Positions 24,106 to 36,480 are shown, numbered from the stretch's first letter. The stretch is DNA of 64,000 nucleotides from Lantana camara (GCA_037501455.1 CM074855.1:57543001-57607000); one strand, 5' to 3'. Notes: generated by a model from the sequence alone, not told the origin. Numbers and translations are program-made.

Positions 24106-27100
24106 ACCTCTCCCCCTTAAGAAGGACCTGTCCCCAGGTCCACCGCCTTGATTCTGAACTTTGTGTAAACTTTCCCGTGATCATCCCACGCGGGTTAGCA
24201 ACTCCCCGTCAGGAATTAGTTCGGAAAAGGTCTTCAAGCAACAAGGGGTCTTCAATTGTTGTTAAGTCACAACCCTCAGCTCACCAAAACCTAAGCACTC
24301 TAAAGTCTAAGCAGGTAACAGGCAATGAAAGAACCCCGTCTTTCGGGCAAGAAGGAGAGAACCCCGTCCCTCAAACAACAATGAGAGAACCCCGTCTCTC
24401 GAACACAAAGAAGAGAAACTCTCAAGCTCTCAAAACAACAATTAAATAAATAATCACACAACAACCACACAAGAAAGAAGTAGGAGATATCAAATACGTC
24501 AAGTATCAATCATGCAAAAGCAGTTAATACAACAAGCAATCAAAGCACTTAGCGTCATAAAATTATTCAAACTAAAAGTCACATGTATGCATATGTTATG
24601 GATGCTTGATGTACCGTTCACCGTTGTTCTGGAATATTCCGTTATAGTGGTTCGATTCAAAGCAGGATTTTTGTTGGAGATTCCTTTTTATCCCTAGTGC
24701 CACGACTTAAAATGCACGATGTGCTCAAGGTTTCAATGATCACCTGGTTTTCGATCCACGGTCGATCCTCTAATCATGAGTGTGTGCTTGAACTCAGCCC
24801 AATTAATTCAACATTCTCTACGAATTAAACTCAACCCTTATTGAATGCTCGAGCTAGGTTTTAGCAGTCCGAATTTCTATTTCCATTCTAGTAGCATCCC
24901 CGGATTATTGTGGAGAAATGACGGACGAGCTAGAATTCCCATGGTGTTTAAATTGTGGTCTATCCTAGACCTTTCACTTCCAACGCCCTACTGAATTGAC
25001 TTTCACTTTTCTCATCATAGAATACGATGACCTGATCTGCTTTTTCCTTTACCCAATACTCTCTTTACCAAATTTATGAAATTCCTTCACGGCCTCATAT
25101 TCCTAAGCATGAAGCACGTTATACCAGATACGATCTTTTCCAGCCTATGGAGATTTAGCTTGTACTTCTCATGTTAAGAAACCAACAAGGTTACTTCTTC
25201 AACCGCAGTTACCATCAATCATTCCTTTGCCTTGTCTTATCACTTCAATTCCCATTATTTCTCGCATACCTATTTTCAACCCTTGAAACACTTACCCTTT
25301 TCAAAACTATTCTCGAAATTTCCTCATGACTGTCTTGAAGTTTTCCACTTTGATCTTAAAATTCGTCAATTGTCATAATCTTCTACTTCATCTCTTATCA
25401 TTCCTTGTAGAATCTTGTTACTTGGGATCTTGAATTACGATTGTCCCTATTAAAAGTAACTCATCCGAGCACAACCGTGAATTCAATTTATTTCCCGGTC
25501 AGCTCTCCCCCTTAAAAGTTTCTATCCCAAACTTTTAAACTTGTTCTATCACTCCTGGAATATGAGACTCCCAACTTCTTCATCTTAGCTTCCTTGATAT
25601 CAAGGTCCTAGTTAAGCCACGTGTCCGTAGATATTGCTCACACTTACGTTGAAATGATTTGGCAGGGATAACCACCTCCTTTATCTATTCTAACCTCCAG
25701 TTCTACTTTCCAAGCCTCCACATTTCTTTCCTTCCTTCAATCCACACTTTACCACCCAAAATTCCTCCTTAGCTCATTTCGAATATGGCTTGGTTGAAGT
25801 AGCATTTGATAAACGGAGAGGAAGAAAATTCCCTATCAAATAAACACTAAACCATGCATGTTGGATTAAGATGCCAATGCACATAGCCAACAATTAGAGG
25901 TGCAACACATTAGGGCAAGCATGTCAAGTAAAGATGCACACACATATATATAAATATAGAAGATTAAATAATTTAATACAGTGTATGATGCACGTGCCAT
26001 GAATGTGTCGAACCTGTCACCGTGGTGCTAAGCTTTAACCCAAAAATTTTGTTCTCCATTTTCTTAATTACGGCTTTGGTTTGAGCTTGTTGATCATCTC
26101 TCGTTTTCCCACGGTCTTCTAAATCCTTAAAGTCTTCTTGTATCAAATTGTGTGTTGCCATGACCCGATATCACAATTCTTGATTCCAAAGTCTTCTACG
26201 GTCACAGAATTGGGTATTTCGATCCTTTCCCAATTGTTATCTAGAATCTTCCACCTGGTTGTTACTCTGTTTGAAATTCCCTTGACTTATACTTTATGAG
26301 TTCAGATTGGTAGAATGAACTCATCCTCCCACTTGCTTAAACTTGATTTCACAATTTCCTCCGAAAGCTCCTTGCCTTTCTTTACCATTTCCATTTGCTA
26401 TTTCATATCTTCCAATTCAACCTCACAACACGACAATTCATCTTGGATCTGGAAGTTAAACTCCAATCCGGCCGAAGAAAAAACCCGTCAGCACTGTCAC
26501 CTCCCATAGGTTTGCATTCACCGTGTTGAATTGATTTTCTATAACTCTTTTCAAATTCAGCTTCTTCCCAAACTTGGCTTCCGGAGCTTGATTTATTCGG
26601 AAGTTCAACTTGGCCGATTTACCTCGGTCGCCATTCACAAATCCTAATATATCCCGAACCTTCTACCCCGAACTTGAAACCAATTAGCTTGATTCACTTG
26701 GAAACTCATCTTCGATGGCCTTTGTTGCTTATCTTTCGGCATTCAATTTTACTTCGATTCCTCTTAACTATCATCACCTCTTGGTTGATCCGAACCCCAA
26801 ACTAAAGCACCTTCAAGGTTTCCTTTACTTCTTTCGTGAATTGGATGATCTCATTGAATCCGGTCATATAAGCTTCCTATAGTAGGTGGGCAAGTGGATG
26901 CTATGAATTTGCAAACATCACACGCCCCTCCATTGTCTCATCAAGTATATGCCAACTATAATAAAATCCATAAATTGTAGCCACACATCGAGTCTTCTAT
27001 TCCGGATCCTAACTTTCTTGCACGATTTAATTCCCCCATCTCGAGCTTGAATTCCCAACCTATCACCTTGTCATAAGGAGCACCAATTACCCTAGTTCTT

Positions 27101-27494
27101 CTAAATCTCCGAAGTTTTCTTCAATCACCCACACTTGAAAGAAAGCTCATAGCAATTTGTTGTGGTTGTGAGAATTTGGTCGTGGTTTGATGTTGTAAGA
27201 ATATCCTAAAATTAGAACTCATCTCAATTATAAATGCATGCCGGTTAGTAAGTGCATATGACACGTAGTTAGCATCAAAAGCACGTATTAATGCAAAATA
27301 CAACACTTCAATTAACAAAATTTAAGTTAAACACAGTTAATAATAAATTTTCCACGTCAAATTTCAATAACAATGCTCATGATCAATGCGGTGCACACGT
27401 TGACATGTTGTTCCTAAGGCGTTCGACCTATACTTGACATGACACGACACAAAGAACCCCGGTTTTGCAACCGGGCTCTGTTACCACTTAAGGA
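24106..27494 (-). mobile_element. Array B, internal domain IN3 (3,389 bp, non-coding)
   Basis: It is nearly identical to IN2, with the PPT at 24106-24119 and a hairpin array at 24329-24410. The mutated PBS is at 27474-27486. No coding capacity was found. Confidence 0.85.
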
Positions 27495-30163
27495 TGTAAC
27501 ACCCGGGACGATAGGTGCCACATCCCCCGCACTATGAGTCTAGTCCACACATGAAATGGATAGTCCAAGCATGAACCGGACTCATAGCGAACGGGAGACA
27601 AAATAAAAACAACCTTGCTAAGCGGAATCTAACCCCAAACCAAATAACTCAAGAAAAACCAAATGTGCAATGCGGAAGCAATAACATATAATTCATACTT
27701 TTCAACAATTACTACAAGTCCAACAATTCCAATACATAATTTAAATCCATCGTGTATCCTAACAACGGGTTCAGCTAAACATGCAACCTGTCCCGAATCA
27801 ATAATCAACAATGAATCATAGTTGGCACACAGGCCCAATTACGTCAGGAGATACAATTATAACATATCAATATGAAATGTGACTCGAGTGTACAAGTGTG
27901 ACTCGATCAAGAATGCAATGACTCGACTTCCGCCTAGCCAAAACCTGCAAGAACTGAGAAGTGGGAAAGAGGGATCAGTCTCTAGAAGACTGAGTGAGCA
28001 GGAGCTATACATATATATAAAAACATGCACATGCAGGTCATAAATCCCGAGCAAAGTTTTATTTAAAGTTAGTTCCCACGAGGGCAATAAAAGGACTAAG
28101 CAATGCTCGGGTTTTATGACTAATTCATATTAAATTCATAATTCATACATAAACATAATGGCTCGGCGAGTGAGCGTGCATAATCTCCAACCAAACTCCG
28201 ACCGTGTACGACAAATATCATTAATACATTGAATACGTGATCATGCAATATACATAATACACACAAATCATATAACATAGTCGTTTGGGCGATCCGTGTC
28301 CCGGCCTTCCCGCACGGTGCATAACAATCATAATATAATCATATTCATAAAACAAGTTCCAACCTTCTTCCTCTGGGTGATAGCCGGGTGATCGGCCCGA
28401 ACCATCCATGCATGGACCAAAAGGGTTTCATGACTCCCCTAGTGGCACTCAGCGTCCATTCCTCGCTAACTCCTAACGAGGTTCGGTTACGCTGTTAATA
28501 TAATTGGAACTAGTGAAAGGGATCACCGTCGGCCCATGCCTCCCCGGATAGCCTCTAACCCCAAGTCCCTGGGCCCCATTGTGCATTCATTCATACATTT
28601 CTCGCCAAAACATTTGCTTTATAATTAGGATACATACTATAAGAAAACATACCTTACCGTGCAACTCGGCATATGCTATACACGTACCTCTCCGTGTCAT
28701 CCTAATCTGTAGCTAGCATGAAGACACACGGTTTGGAGCATAGCCTCGTTGCAAAACCATTTTAAACTTATATACGCCCATACGTATAATTTCAGAAGAA
28801 TTTACTCAATGACTCCACTTTGTAAAGATAACATATATATACATAAGATTTTAGGCCAAAACTTGTCACATAAGGGTTATAGGGTTTTATACATAACGAG
28901 AACGAAAACACCCTCACCTGGAAGAAGGCAATACGAGGATACAAGCTAGGCCGGGTACCTATTGATCATGATATCTCCTCCCTGAAGATGAACTGTACAA
29001 GATAAAGATATAATGTGTACTCGTGAGAAACGGCTCAATATGAAACCAATTAGGACGCACGGTATTAACATGAGGTGTTCGTGAAATGCTATGTCATGAT
29101 TCAATATACAATGGATCATAAAATGTCATGAGTTGATGTGATCATGTTCATGCACTCCATTAAGTTCATTTTAAACACATAAATGATTCAATCAAACAAT
29201 CAATTCATAATAAATTACAATACATGTTAACAATGCATAAGGATCAATTAGGCATGTATATAATGCATATAAGTCACATAAGCAGTCTAGGAGGTGCATG
29301 GAAGGCGATACAACGAGTTTAGGCCAAGTTTAGCAAAAGTTAGGAAAAGTTGACAATTTACGAAAATGCGCAAGCTGTAGAAAATTGGGTATAACTTGAG
29401 TTTGAGAAATTGGAATTAAGTTTTGCTTGTTGGAGGTGAAACTAGACATATAGATGTTTCCAAGGATATGTGGCACGAATCATGGTTCAAAGCGAGGTGA
29501 AAAGGACGTAGGTTTGAAGTTTGGGCCAATGCAGAAGTTCGATGAAGTAGCGACACAATATTCAACCAATCATAACTCACAATTGAGGAAATATATCGAG
29601 TTGATTCCAATTGGAGGCTGTTCTAGACTTCAATAGGTTTTTGTGGCTTCAAAAATCAGTTCAATCCGAGTTCGTATGAGGGAGAACGAAGCAAAACAAT
29701 CTCAGGCCAAAACTGGGGAGGGTCCAAAGTTTCTGCCTCAAATCCACCCCCGTGGATTTTTCCAAAAGGAAAAATCCACCCTCGCGGATTCAGAACAGAG
29801 GCCAAAAAAAAAAAATGCAAAAACAGGGCACAAACGCGGGAGAAGACCAAAAATCACCAAAACACCTCAAAACTCAACCCAAATCACTTAAAACATTTAG
29901 TATACCACGTAGGAACATCAAACGCAAATTTAGGGCAATTAAGAACACATTAATTCATAAACCCAACAAATATAAATACACATACATACACCTATGTACA
30001 CATATATACATACACATACCCTTGCTCCAAGAATTGAAACAATCAAACATAAAACTCATGGATTCAAGTATTAGAGCAACAAATACATACAAATTCATGC
30101 TGCAAACGCAAAGAAATTCAAACCCTATCTTAATTAACATATATACAAAATCCACATAATACC
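27205..30163 (-). other. Predicted intron in B (LTR3 to IN3)
   Basis: The donor CAAG|GTATTA has its exon end at 30163. The acceptor TCTAATTTTAG|GATAT has its intron end at 27206. A perfect branch consensus TACTAAC (plus coordinates 27244-27250) lies about 40 nt upstream of the acceptor. Length is about 2.96 kb. The same sites occur in the other copies. Splicing is inferred from signals only. Confidence 0.6.
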
Positions 30164-30744
30164 TTGGAGAAATGGAAGGAGAGGAGGAAGATAAGAGCTT
30201 GAGTTCTTGTCTTGAATGGAGAGGAATGAGTTTGAATCCCTTGCCTTCCTTGTCTTTGCTTGGGTCCGATTTGGGGAAGAAGGGAGAAAGGGTTTGGAGT
30301 TTCTCTTGGAAGAGAAAGGGGAAAAAGAATGAATGAAATGTGAGGGGGAGGGGAAAGGATCGTGTAATGTAGGGAAGGAAAAGGGGAGAATTGCACTTTG
30401 GTCCCTCAACAAATTAAGTGCTCGATTTGGGTCCCAAGGTTCGGATAGGTGAGCAATCGGGGTCTAATTAAAAGTTCGATTGAGTCCAAGGATTTCATAT
30501 AATTTCAAATAAGTGCATAAGTGAAATAAAACTTTTAATTAGCAAGAAAACATGTTATAAACGAATTTAAATAGCACAATCAAGGTTCATATAAATCATC
30601 TAGGTCACGTAATGGAAATTAATTCACGAAAGTAGAAAATATTAAAAGTCCACTTAGGATATAAAACACATATAAGTCACATAACTCTCGGTCTAACCCA
30701 CTCGTGACGTCATACCTATACGGACGAAAAGTCGGGGCGTTACA
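27495..30744 (-). mobile_element. Array B, LTR3 (3,250 bp, outer 5' LTR)
   Basis: The sense start TGTAACGCCCC at 30744 abuts Copia integrase sequence (TGACC is the first flank pentamer). It is near-identical to LTR1. Hairpins are at 29740-29790 and the donor at 30163. Confidence 0.9.
29740..29790 (-). repeat. Intronic hairpin cluster in LTR3 with an alternative fold
   Basis: AAATCCAC-CCCC-GTGGATTT is perfect (8 bp). AATCCAC-CCTC-GCGGATT pairs fully on the sense strand with one G-U. Between them GTGGATTTTTCC (29752-29763) pairs perfectly over 12 bp with 29768-29779 across an AAAA loop, an alternative to the two small hairpins. The same cluster lies at about 16037 and 23105. Confidence 0.8.
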
Positions 30745-32380
30745 TGACCAGTTTGGTTCTCAACCTCCTTTTGAAATTCTAAGAATTTCTCAAAAGCTTC
30801 AGATTTATACTTCATTAAGTATACATAACCATATCGACTAAAGTCATCGTTAAAGGTTATGAAATACTGATGATTGTTTCTTGTGCTTACACTAAGCGGT
30901 CCACAAACATCAGTATGGATCAAATCCAAAACCTTAATGGCACGTTCCACAGTTCCTTTAAAAAGGACGTTGGACATTTTTCCTTTGAGACAGGATTCGC
31001 AAGAAGTTAACACCTTAAGATCATTTTCAGAGAATGATCCTAAAGTGTTTATCTTGCTAATTCTGTTCTTGCAAATGTGTCCTAATCTAGCGTGCCATAA
31101 GGGAGCTGAAACTTTGTTAACTCTCTTACGCTTCGTTTCTCGTTGTATATTAATAATATTGATATTCTGAGTTAGATAAAGTCCATTACTTACAGTACCG
31201 ATGTGAATGGAAGAGTTGTTCCGTTTGATAAAGTATTTACCATTCTTAATATAAGTTTCATAACCTTCACAATCTAAAATTGGAACAGAAATTATATTAC
31301 GAATAATGCTCGGCACATAAAGGACTTTATTTAAGACTAACTCAAAACTACCTAAATCTAATCTAATTGTGCCTAAAGCTCGAGCTTCAACATTTGAGCC
31401 ATTGCCGATCTTCAAGACACATTCTCCTTCTTTGAGTTGTTGGACTTCACTTAGCATCTGTACATCATTACAGATATGAGTTCCACAACCGGTATAAAGT
31501 ACCCAAGAACTAGAATTAATAGAAAGTTTTACTTCAACGAGAAAGATACCTTTCTTTAGAGTAGCCTTGTACTCTGGGCAGTTTCTCCTCCAATGTCCCG
31601 CTTTGCCACAATGGAAGCAAACATCATCTTTCGGATCTCGCTTCTTCTTTTGGGCCTTCCCCTTCGAAACGCCACCAGTGCGCCTAAGGGGTTTCTTCTT
31701 CTTCTTTTGGGCTTTGTTGCCCTTACCTTTAGAAGGCCCAGAAGAGGAAGATGGAGCATTCACCATCAAAACCTTATTGTCCTTCTTGATCGTGCTTTCA
31801 GCAGTCACAAGCTGACTAATCAGCTCAGCTACAGTAGCACCAGCATGATTCATATTGAAGTTAAGGACAAATGGGTTGAATGATGGTGGGAGCGAAGCTA
31901 GCAACAAATCCACTGAAAGCTCATCTTTCAGTGGCATGTCCATGGAAGCAAGTTTCTCAGTAAGGGCGAGAAACTTGAGTCCATATTCATGGACACTTGA
32001 ACCTTCCCTCATTCTTAAGTGGAACAATTCCTTTGAAGTGTTATACCTTGTAACACGTTCATGAGGGCGGTAAAGTTGCTCTAAGTGGTCGTAAATCTCC
32101 GAAGCGAATTCCATGGCCTCATGTTGCCTTTGCAAGTCCGGAGACATGTTAGCCAACATAAGGCAACGGGCTTGGAGATTATCATCCTTCCACTTCTGAA
32201 TCGCGTCCCGCTAGGCCCGAGTGGGAGCATCCCCTTCGGGACTAGGCTCCCCTTCGAAGAGAACATAAGTTCTCTTCTCAAAATCTAAAATGATTTTTAG
32301 ATTCCTCAGCCAATCAGAATAGTTGGGACCAGTCAACTTGTTTGACTCGAGGATCAATACAAGAGGGTTTTTGGTTGCCA
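30745..32380 (-). pseudogene. Copia K gag, protease and integrase N-terminal half
   Basis: The frame opens with ATG at 32380 (MATKNPLVLILESNKLTG, with the Copia gag NYSDW segment). An in-frame TAG at 32211-32213 breaks it, and it continues to the integrase. Order after the stop: gag body (SPDLQRQHEAMEF onward), basic Lys-rich linker, one CCHC knuckle (CFHCGKAGHWRRNC), protease, the gag-pre-integrase zinc region (LWHARLGHI, CESCLKGK), then integrase up to the first catalytic Asp (HTDVCGPL) and FEKFLEFQKEVENQTG. The protease site reads LYTGCGTH where Copia proteases have DTG or DSG, so the catalytic Asp is replaced by Tyr. Array B cuts the frame at 30744. It is a pseudogene. Confidence 0.9.
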
Positions 32381-32587
32381 TTTCAAAACACTTAGAGAAT
32401 CACAAAATCTACGACCTAAATGGTAAAACAGAGAACTAGTGAGCATGCTGAATTATAACGATATACAAAAGATAAGGTCTTTAATCTAATGTAGCTCCCA
32501 CTGTTTTTCAAAGATCTAGAATTCCCAAAGATCTAAGAGGAACACTTTTCCCAAGGGGTACTAAGATCCTAGGCATTTTACCTCGAA

Positions 32588-32907
32588 CCCACGACTCGCG
32601 GACATTCTAAGTAAAACCCTAGGTAGGTACACCTTACTAATTCTAAAACCTTTAGAACTCTTAGTAATTGTTTTTGCATTACCTATCTTTCAATATGGAC
32701 CCACGACTCGTGCGACATCCATATTTACTTAGGTGTTAAGCTAGACCCATCAATCATAAGATCATGACCAAAACTTAGTTCGAACGACCCACGACTCGCG
32801 GACATCGCCCTTGCTAAAATTGATCACGAAATATTGATCATTCAAAATGATCAATTAGGTAACTAAGAACTAATAAGCTCCACTAGCTATCCCACGACTC
32901 GCGGACA
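32588..32907. repeat. Four dispersed 17-bp repeats in Copia leader
   Basis: CCCACGACTCGCGGACA occurs exactly at 32588, 32788 and 32891, with a variant at 32700. Intervals are about 88-112 bp and the sequences between are unrelated, so this is a conserved motif rather than a simple tandem repeat. Confidence 0.8.
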
Positions 32908-34079
32908 ATAACTAGCTTCACTTACTAAACTTAAAACCTATTGATGGAATGCTAGGAATTTAATTCAAAATTTGCATCTCGAATTAAATACCTATTTATT
33001 CAAAATTAGCTTAATATTTAATGGGAATTTTCGAATCAACCGGAGAGTTGTCCGGTTCGACCTCACCAACATATATGTTATCCAATTTTATTAGTCTTGA
33101 TTAATGCAAGTACAATTAAATGCATTTCAAACAAGCACATAAACAGATAACATGTCCTAGCATGATTCTAACATGTAATGATCATGGGTTCTACCTATCT
33201 TATGCGTGATATGTGGGAGCCACTCCACAATCACAAGTTCTAACATACATGCCACATAAACAGTTTAAATCACATAAAGGAAAGCGGTAACAAAATACGA
33301 GCCCTATCTCTATTACATTTTTACAATTGAGATTCCCCTCCCTAACATTTTGAGGGGTCTTCACTTATGGCCTCCTTGTTACTTGAATGTGGTCCATCTT
33401 ACTCCATGGGTGCATTGTCTACAAAATGAAAATAAAACCTCACCACCTATCTCTACTCTCAAATTACAATGAAAGGAAAAAGACATAAAGTAATAAGGCT
33501 CAATCTTCATATTGGCCGTAGACAATTACACGGGGCATACCCCGACCTCAAAACAGTAATATGGAAAGCCACATAATAAATCACATGACAGTACGCACAT
33601 AAGTGAGGCTCCAACCTCAATTGAAAAACGCAACTATAGGGCTCCAACCCCAATTTAAACCATCCATGTGCATAAATTAAAACCATACATAAGTCTAAAC
33701 CCATGATCACCTAACATGCTTTTGCGAGAATTTAAATTTAGCCAATAAATTAAAATTCTCGTTTCAAGTCCTAATGACTTAAAACACGACTTAGATGCAA
33801 TTCTTGTTCAAGAGCCTTTTCAATAAAACCCGAAAAACAATAAACCAATAAAATTCCAATTAATTTCCAAAATTAATAATTTTATTCTTTCATTATTTTC
33901 AGAAATTAAAGTTCATAATTTTTCAAAAATCCAAATCGCTTTAATTTCTCAAAATCCCAATTTAATCAAAATTTTAAAATAATTTTATATTATCAAAACT
34001 GATTTTAAAAGATAAAATTAAAATAAAATTAAATCGGGATTTTAAGGACCGAAAACATAAAAAACAGGAAACACGAAAA

Positions 34080-34280
34080 CGAGCCCGAAAACGACCTAGC
34101 CGCGCGAGGCACCGCCGCACAACTGCCGCGCGCATCCATCGCCCGCCGCGACTAGGCGGGCTGTGTAGGCATCCCGCGCGGTTGCGGGACGGACTGGGCG
34201 GGCGCGCCTAGGACGGCTCTCGCGCGTTTGCGGGAGGGGCTGGGCGACATGCGCGCGCGGGCCTGGGGCGTGCTACACAT
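34080..34280. repeat. GC-rich hairpin segment in Copia leader
   Basis: This GC island stands in AT-rich surroundings. GCCCGCC (34141) pairs perfectly with GGCGGGC (34155) across 7 nt. TCCCGC (34172) pairs with GCGGGA (34184). An imperfect stem is at 34219-34236. It may be a structured leader (dimerisation, packaging or translation control); the role is inferred. Confidence 0.65.
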
Positions 34281-34564
34281 TGGCACGTCCCAATCCCGTG
34301 CGTTTTTTTCACGTCTCGTTTCGTGTCTAGGTTTCTCAAAACCAATTCAATCCAAAATAAAAAAATTTGATTTAGATAAATTTCAACTAAAACGATTTTC
34401 AAAAACACGATTTTAGAAAATAGTTTTAGAAATTCAGGAAAAATTAGAGTTTCATATTTCTGGCTTGCTAAAAGAACTCAAGAATACTCAATTCGCATCT
34501 AAGCCTAAGAATTTCTACCAAATTCAGAATAATTGAGACGAATCAGAAACACGATTATCGAGGT

Positions 34565-34577
34565 GGCTCTGATACCA
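34565..34577 (-). other. Copia K primer-binding site
   Basis: The sense strand TGGTATCAGAGCC lies 2 nt from the end of the 5' LTR and is complementary to tRNA-iMet. Confidence 0.9.
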
Positions 34578-34579
34578 CT

Positions 34580-36480
34580 TGTTGGAAAACACGAATCAGA
34601 AAGCAGCGAAAATTTAAAATTTTCCTAACAAAAGGATCTTGGACTCGTAATCGTGTAACCAAATTCTTAGAGATAAGAAACTTACTTTTCTTTTATTCTT
34701 TCTTGTAACGTTTCAAGCCACCCAAGAACGCTCTTCTTGCGGCTTGATCCCCTCTCCTTGAAAAAGCTCGAATCTTCAAACTTCTAACTTGAAGCTCTCT
34801 AGAGATAGTCCACCAACTTGATTACAATCTAACTAGTAAGGATGCTAGTTCTCTAGTTAGTGTTTAGGCTTAACCTAGGGTTTCGTTTATCTTGGAGAAA
34901 GGATGGTGTTCAACACATGAACCAAAAGAATTGCCAATTAGCTCTAAAGCTCCCCTATTTATATTAAGGGAGTGGCAGAAAATCCCTAGTCCTTATGGGC
35001 TAAGGATTTTGGTCCCTCTCTCCTATTACTTGATCATCAAGTAATTTTGACTTTGACTTTGAATTCAAATTCAAATCAACTTTCAAGAGAGCTAAAATAT
35101 CCAAACTATTTTTGGATAATTTTATACTTTATTTATTTAAAATAAATAACTTATTTTATCTAATTAATTAATTCACAATTAATTAACTAGATTATTTTTC
35201 TCCAAAATAAGATTTCATTTTAATTCAAAATTAAACCAAAGTCTATTAAATAATTAACACATTTAATTATTTAATATATATATATTTACACGTGTGGGAC
35301 ACGTGTCACTCACGTGACCCACACGTGTGGTTTCACACGTGTGGAACTCTCTTGGCCCGATTAACTCGTTTAATCATTTTAAAGCCTCAACTCATGTAAC
35401 CAAGTTGTTGTGTGTGACCCTCTAGGTTCTCAATTCAATTAGCAGTGACCCCAATTAATTAATTCACTAATTAATTAGTTAGTCCACAGATGTTTAAGTC
35501 ATCAGGTGTTTAACCCCTAGCTGAATTGGAATGTTCGGATTCGACAGAACCTTTAAGTCATTGATTCATGTGAGATACAATCCTCCTACTTACTATCTCT
35601 CAACCAAGATCTAGGGTAAGGGAATAATTAGAACCCTAATAATCCAGTCTTAAAGCTAAGTGCATTTCATATCCATTTGATCTCAATCCAAGAAACCCTT
35701 TTCTTGATTTCTTGATCTACTGCCTTGGCCAAGGAGTCCATATGGCATATGAATGACTTACACAATAAGAGATCACCTTGCAAACGCAAGTGTAGGTCCT
35801 TTCTTGATTTTCATTCACTTTCATGAATCACTTGTGCAGCCCCAACATAAGCCTTGAATCAGTTGTCTAAGGCGACACCCTTTAAAGCTTATACCTAAGA
35901 CTACAGAGTTAACTCATAAAGTGACAAGGAGCCTCAAGTCTTAAGGATCAATTAATCACATCAATGACTCGTGAGATATTTCCTAATCTGGAAGTTTCTA
36001 TTTCCTGAAATAGAAACTTCCTTTCCCATTTAGGAATGTTCTCACACGGGGCACCTCAGTGAAGTTACTTATTGAAGTAAGCACCCTCTTGTATCACGCA
36101 CGTATCAACTATACACTTTGCACCTCCATGAAACAAGGTGGTCCTCCTTAAGGGCGTGATCCCACAAGCAACCCTTAAGGGAGTCAGGTTGACACTCCCA
36201 CTGTCGGTAGGACTCATCGGCTTGGAGTATTTTACTAATCATGACTTATGTGATATAGGGCTCGTTTTATAAACCATTTCACCTAGATGGTAGAGTCCTA
36301 AAGTCATCAGGATTAGGGGAGTTCTCATACATGCACAGCTAAAGTAAACGCATACCAAACAAGAGCAAATAAAGAATTGTTACCTCAATTAGTTATTTCA
36401 TTCAAAGATTGTATGTGATTACAATAAGGAAAAGCACAAAGCGGATATACAATCGGCTTTCTAGGGCACTATTCCTAACA
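34580..36480 (-). mobile_element. Copia K, 5' LTR (1,901 bp)
   Basis: Sense ends are TGTTAGGAATAG (36480) and TTTTCCAACA (34580), giving TG..CA termini. It holds a G-box array (35289-35341) directly upstream of a TATATATATA box (about 35275-35286). That puts the likely transcription start near 35240, with U3 about 1.2 kb and R/U5 about 0.66 kb. Confidence 0.9.
35275..35341 (-). promoter_or_regulatory. Copia LTR promoter: five helically phased G-boxes and TATA
   Basis: CACGTG occurs at 35289, 35300, 35311, 35322 and 35336, so the spacings are 11, 11, 11 and 14 bp. The TATA run is at 35275-35286, just downstream on the sense strand. CACGTG is the core bound by plant bZIP (ABRE/G-box) and bHLH factors. 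Confidence 0.8.

Larger units (their letters stand above)
12885..30744 (-). mobile_element. Array B: LTR-internal-LTR-internal-LTR-partial internal
   Basis: This minus-strand non-coding (LARD-like) family is present as a tandem array. In sense order it is LTR3 (27495-30744), IN3 (24106-27494), LTR2 (20430-24105), IN2 (17040-20429), LTR1 (13780-17039), and IN1, truncated at 12885. Copies are nearly identical apart from a 428-bp insert in LTR2. Such arrays arise by unequal homologous recombination between copies. The array sits in the Copia integrase. Its left end is broken inside IN1, with a short GAAG homology at the join, so the original last LTR and target duplication are lost. Confidence 0.9.
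32381..34564 (-). mobile_element. Copia K untranslated leader (2.2 kb)
   Basis: This lies between the PBS and the gag ATG, with no coding frame of note. It holds four copies of CCCACGACTCGCGGACA or close variants (32588, 32700, 32788, 32891) and a very GC-rich segment (34080-34280) with strong inverted repeats. Confidence 0.75.
11780..36480 (-). mobile_element. Copia element K (outer boundaries, with B nested inside)
   Basis: This minus-strand Ty1/Copia element has its 5' LTR at 34580-36480, a 2.2 kb leader, and gag/protease/integrase pieces at 30745-32380 and 12040-12884. A 3' LTR remnant is at 11780 to about 12036. Flanks are TCCCT (11775-11779) and TCCCC (36481-36485), a likely 5-bp target duplication with one mutation. 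Without nested array B the element is about 6.8 kb. It lacks most of RT, all of RNase H, the PPT and most of the 3' LTR. Confidence 0.8.
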
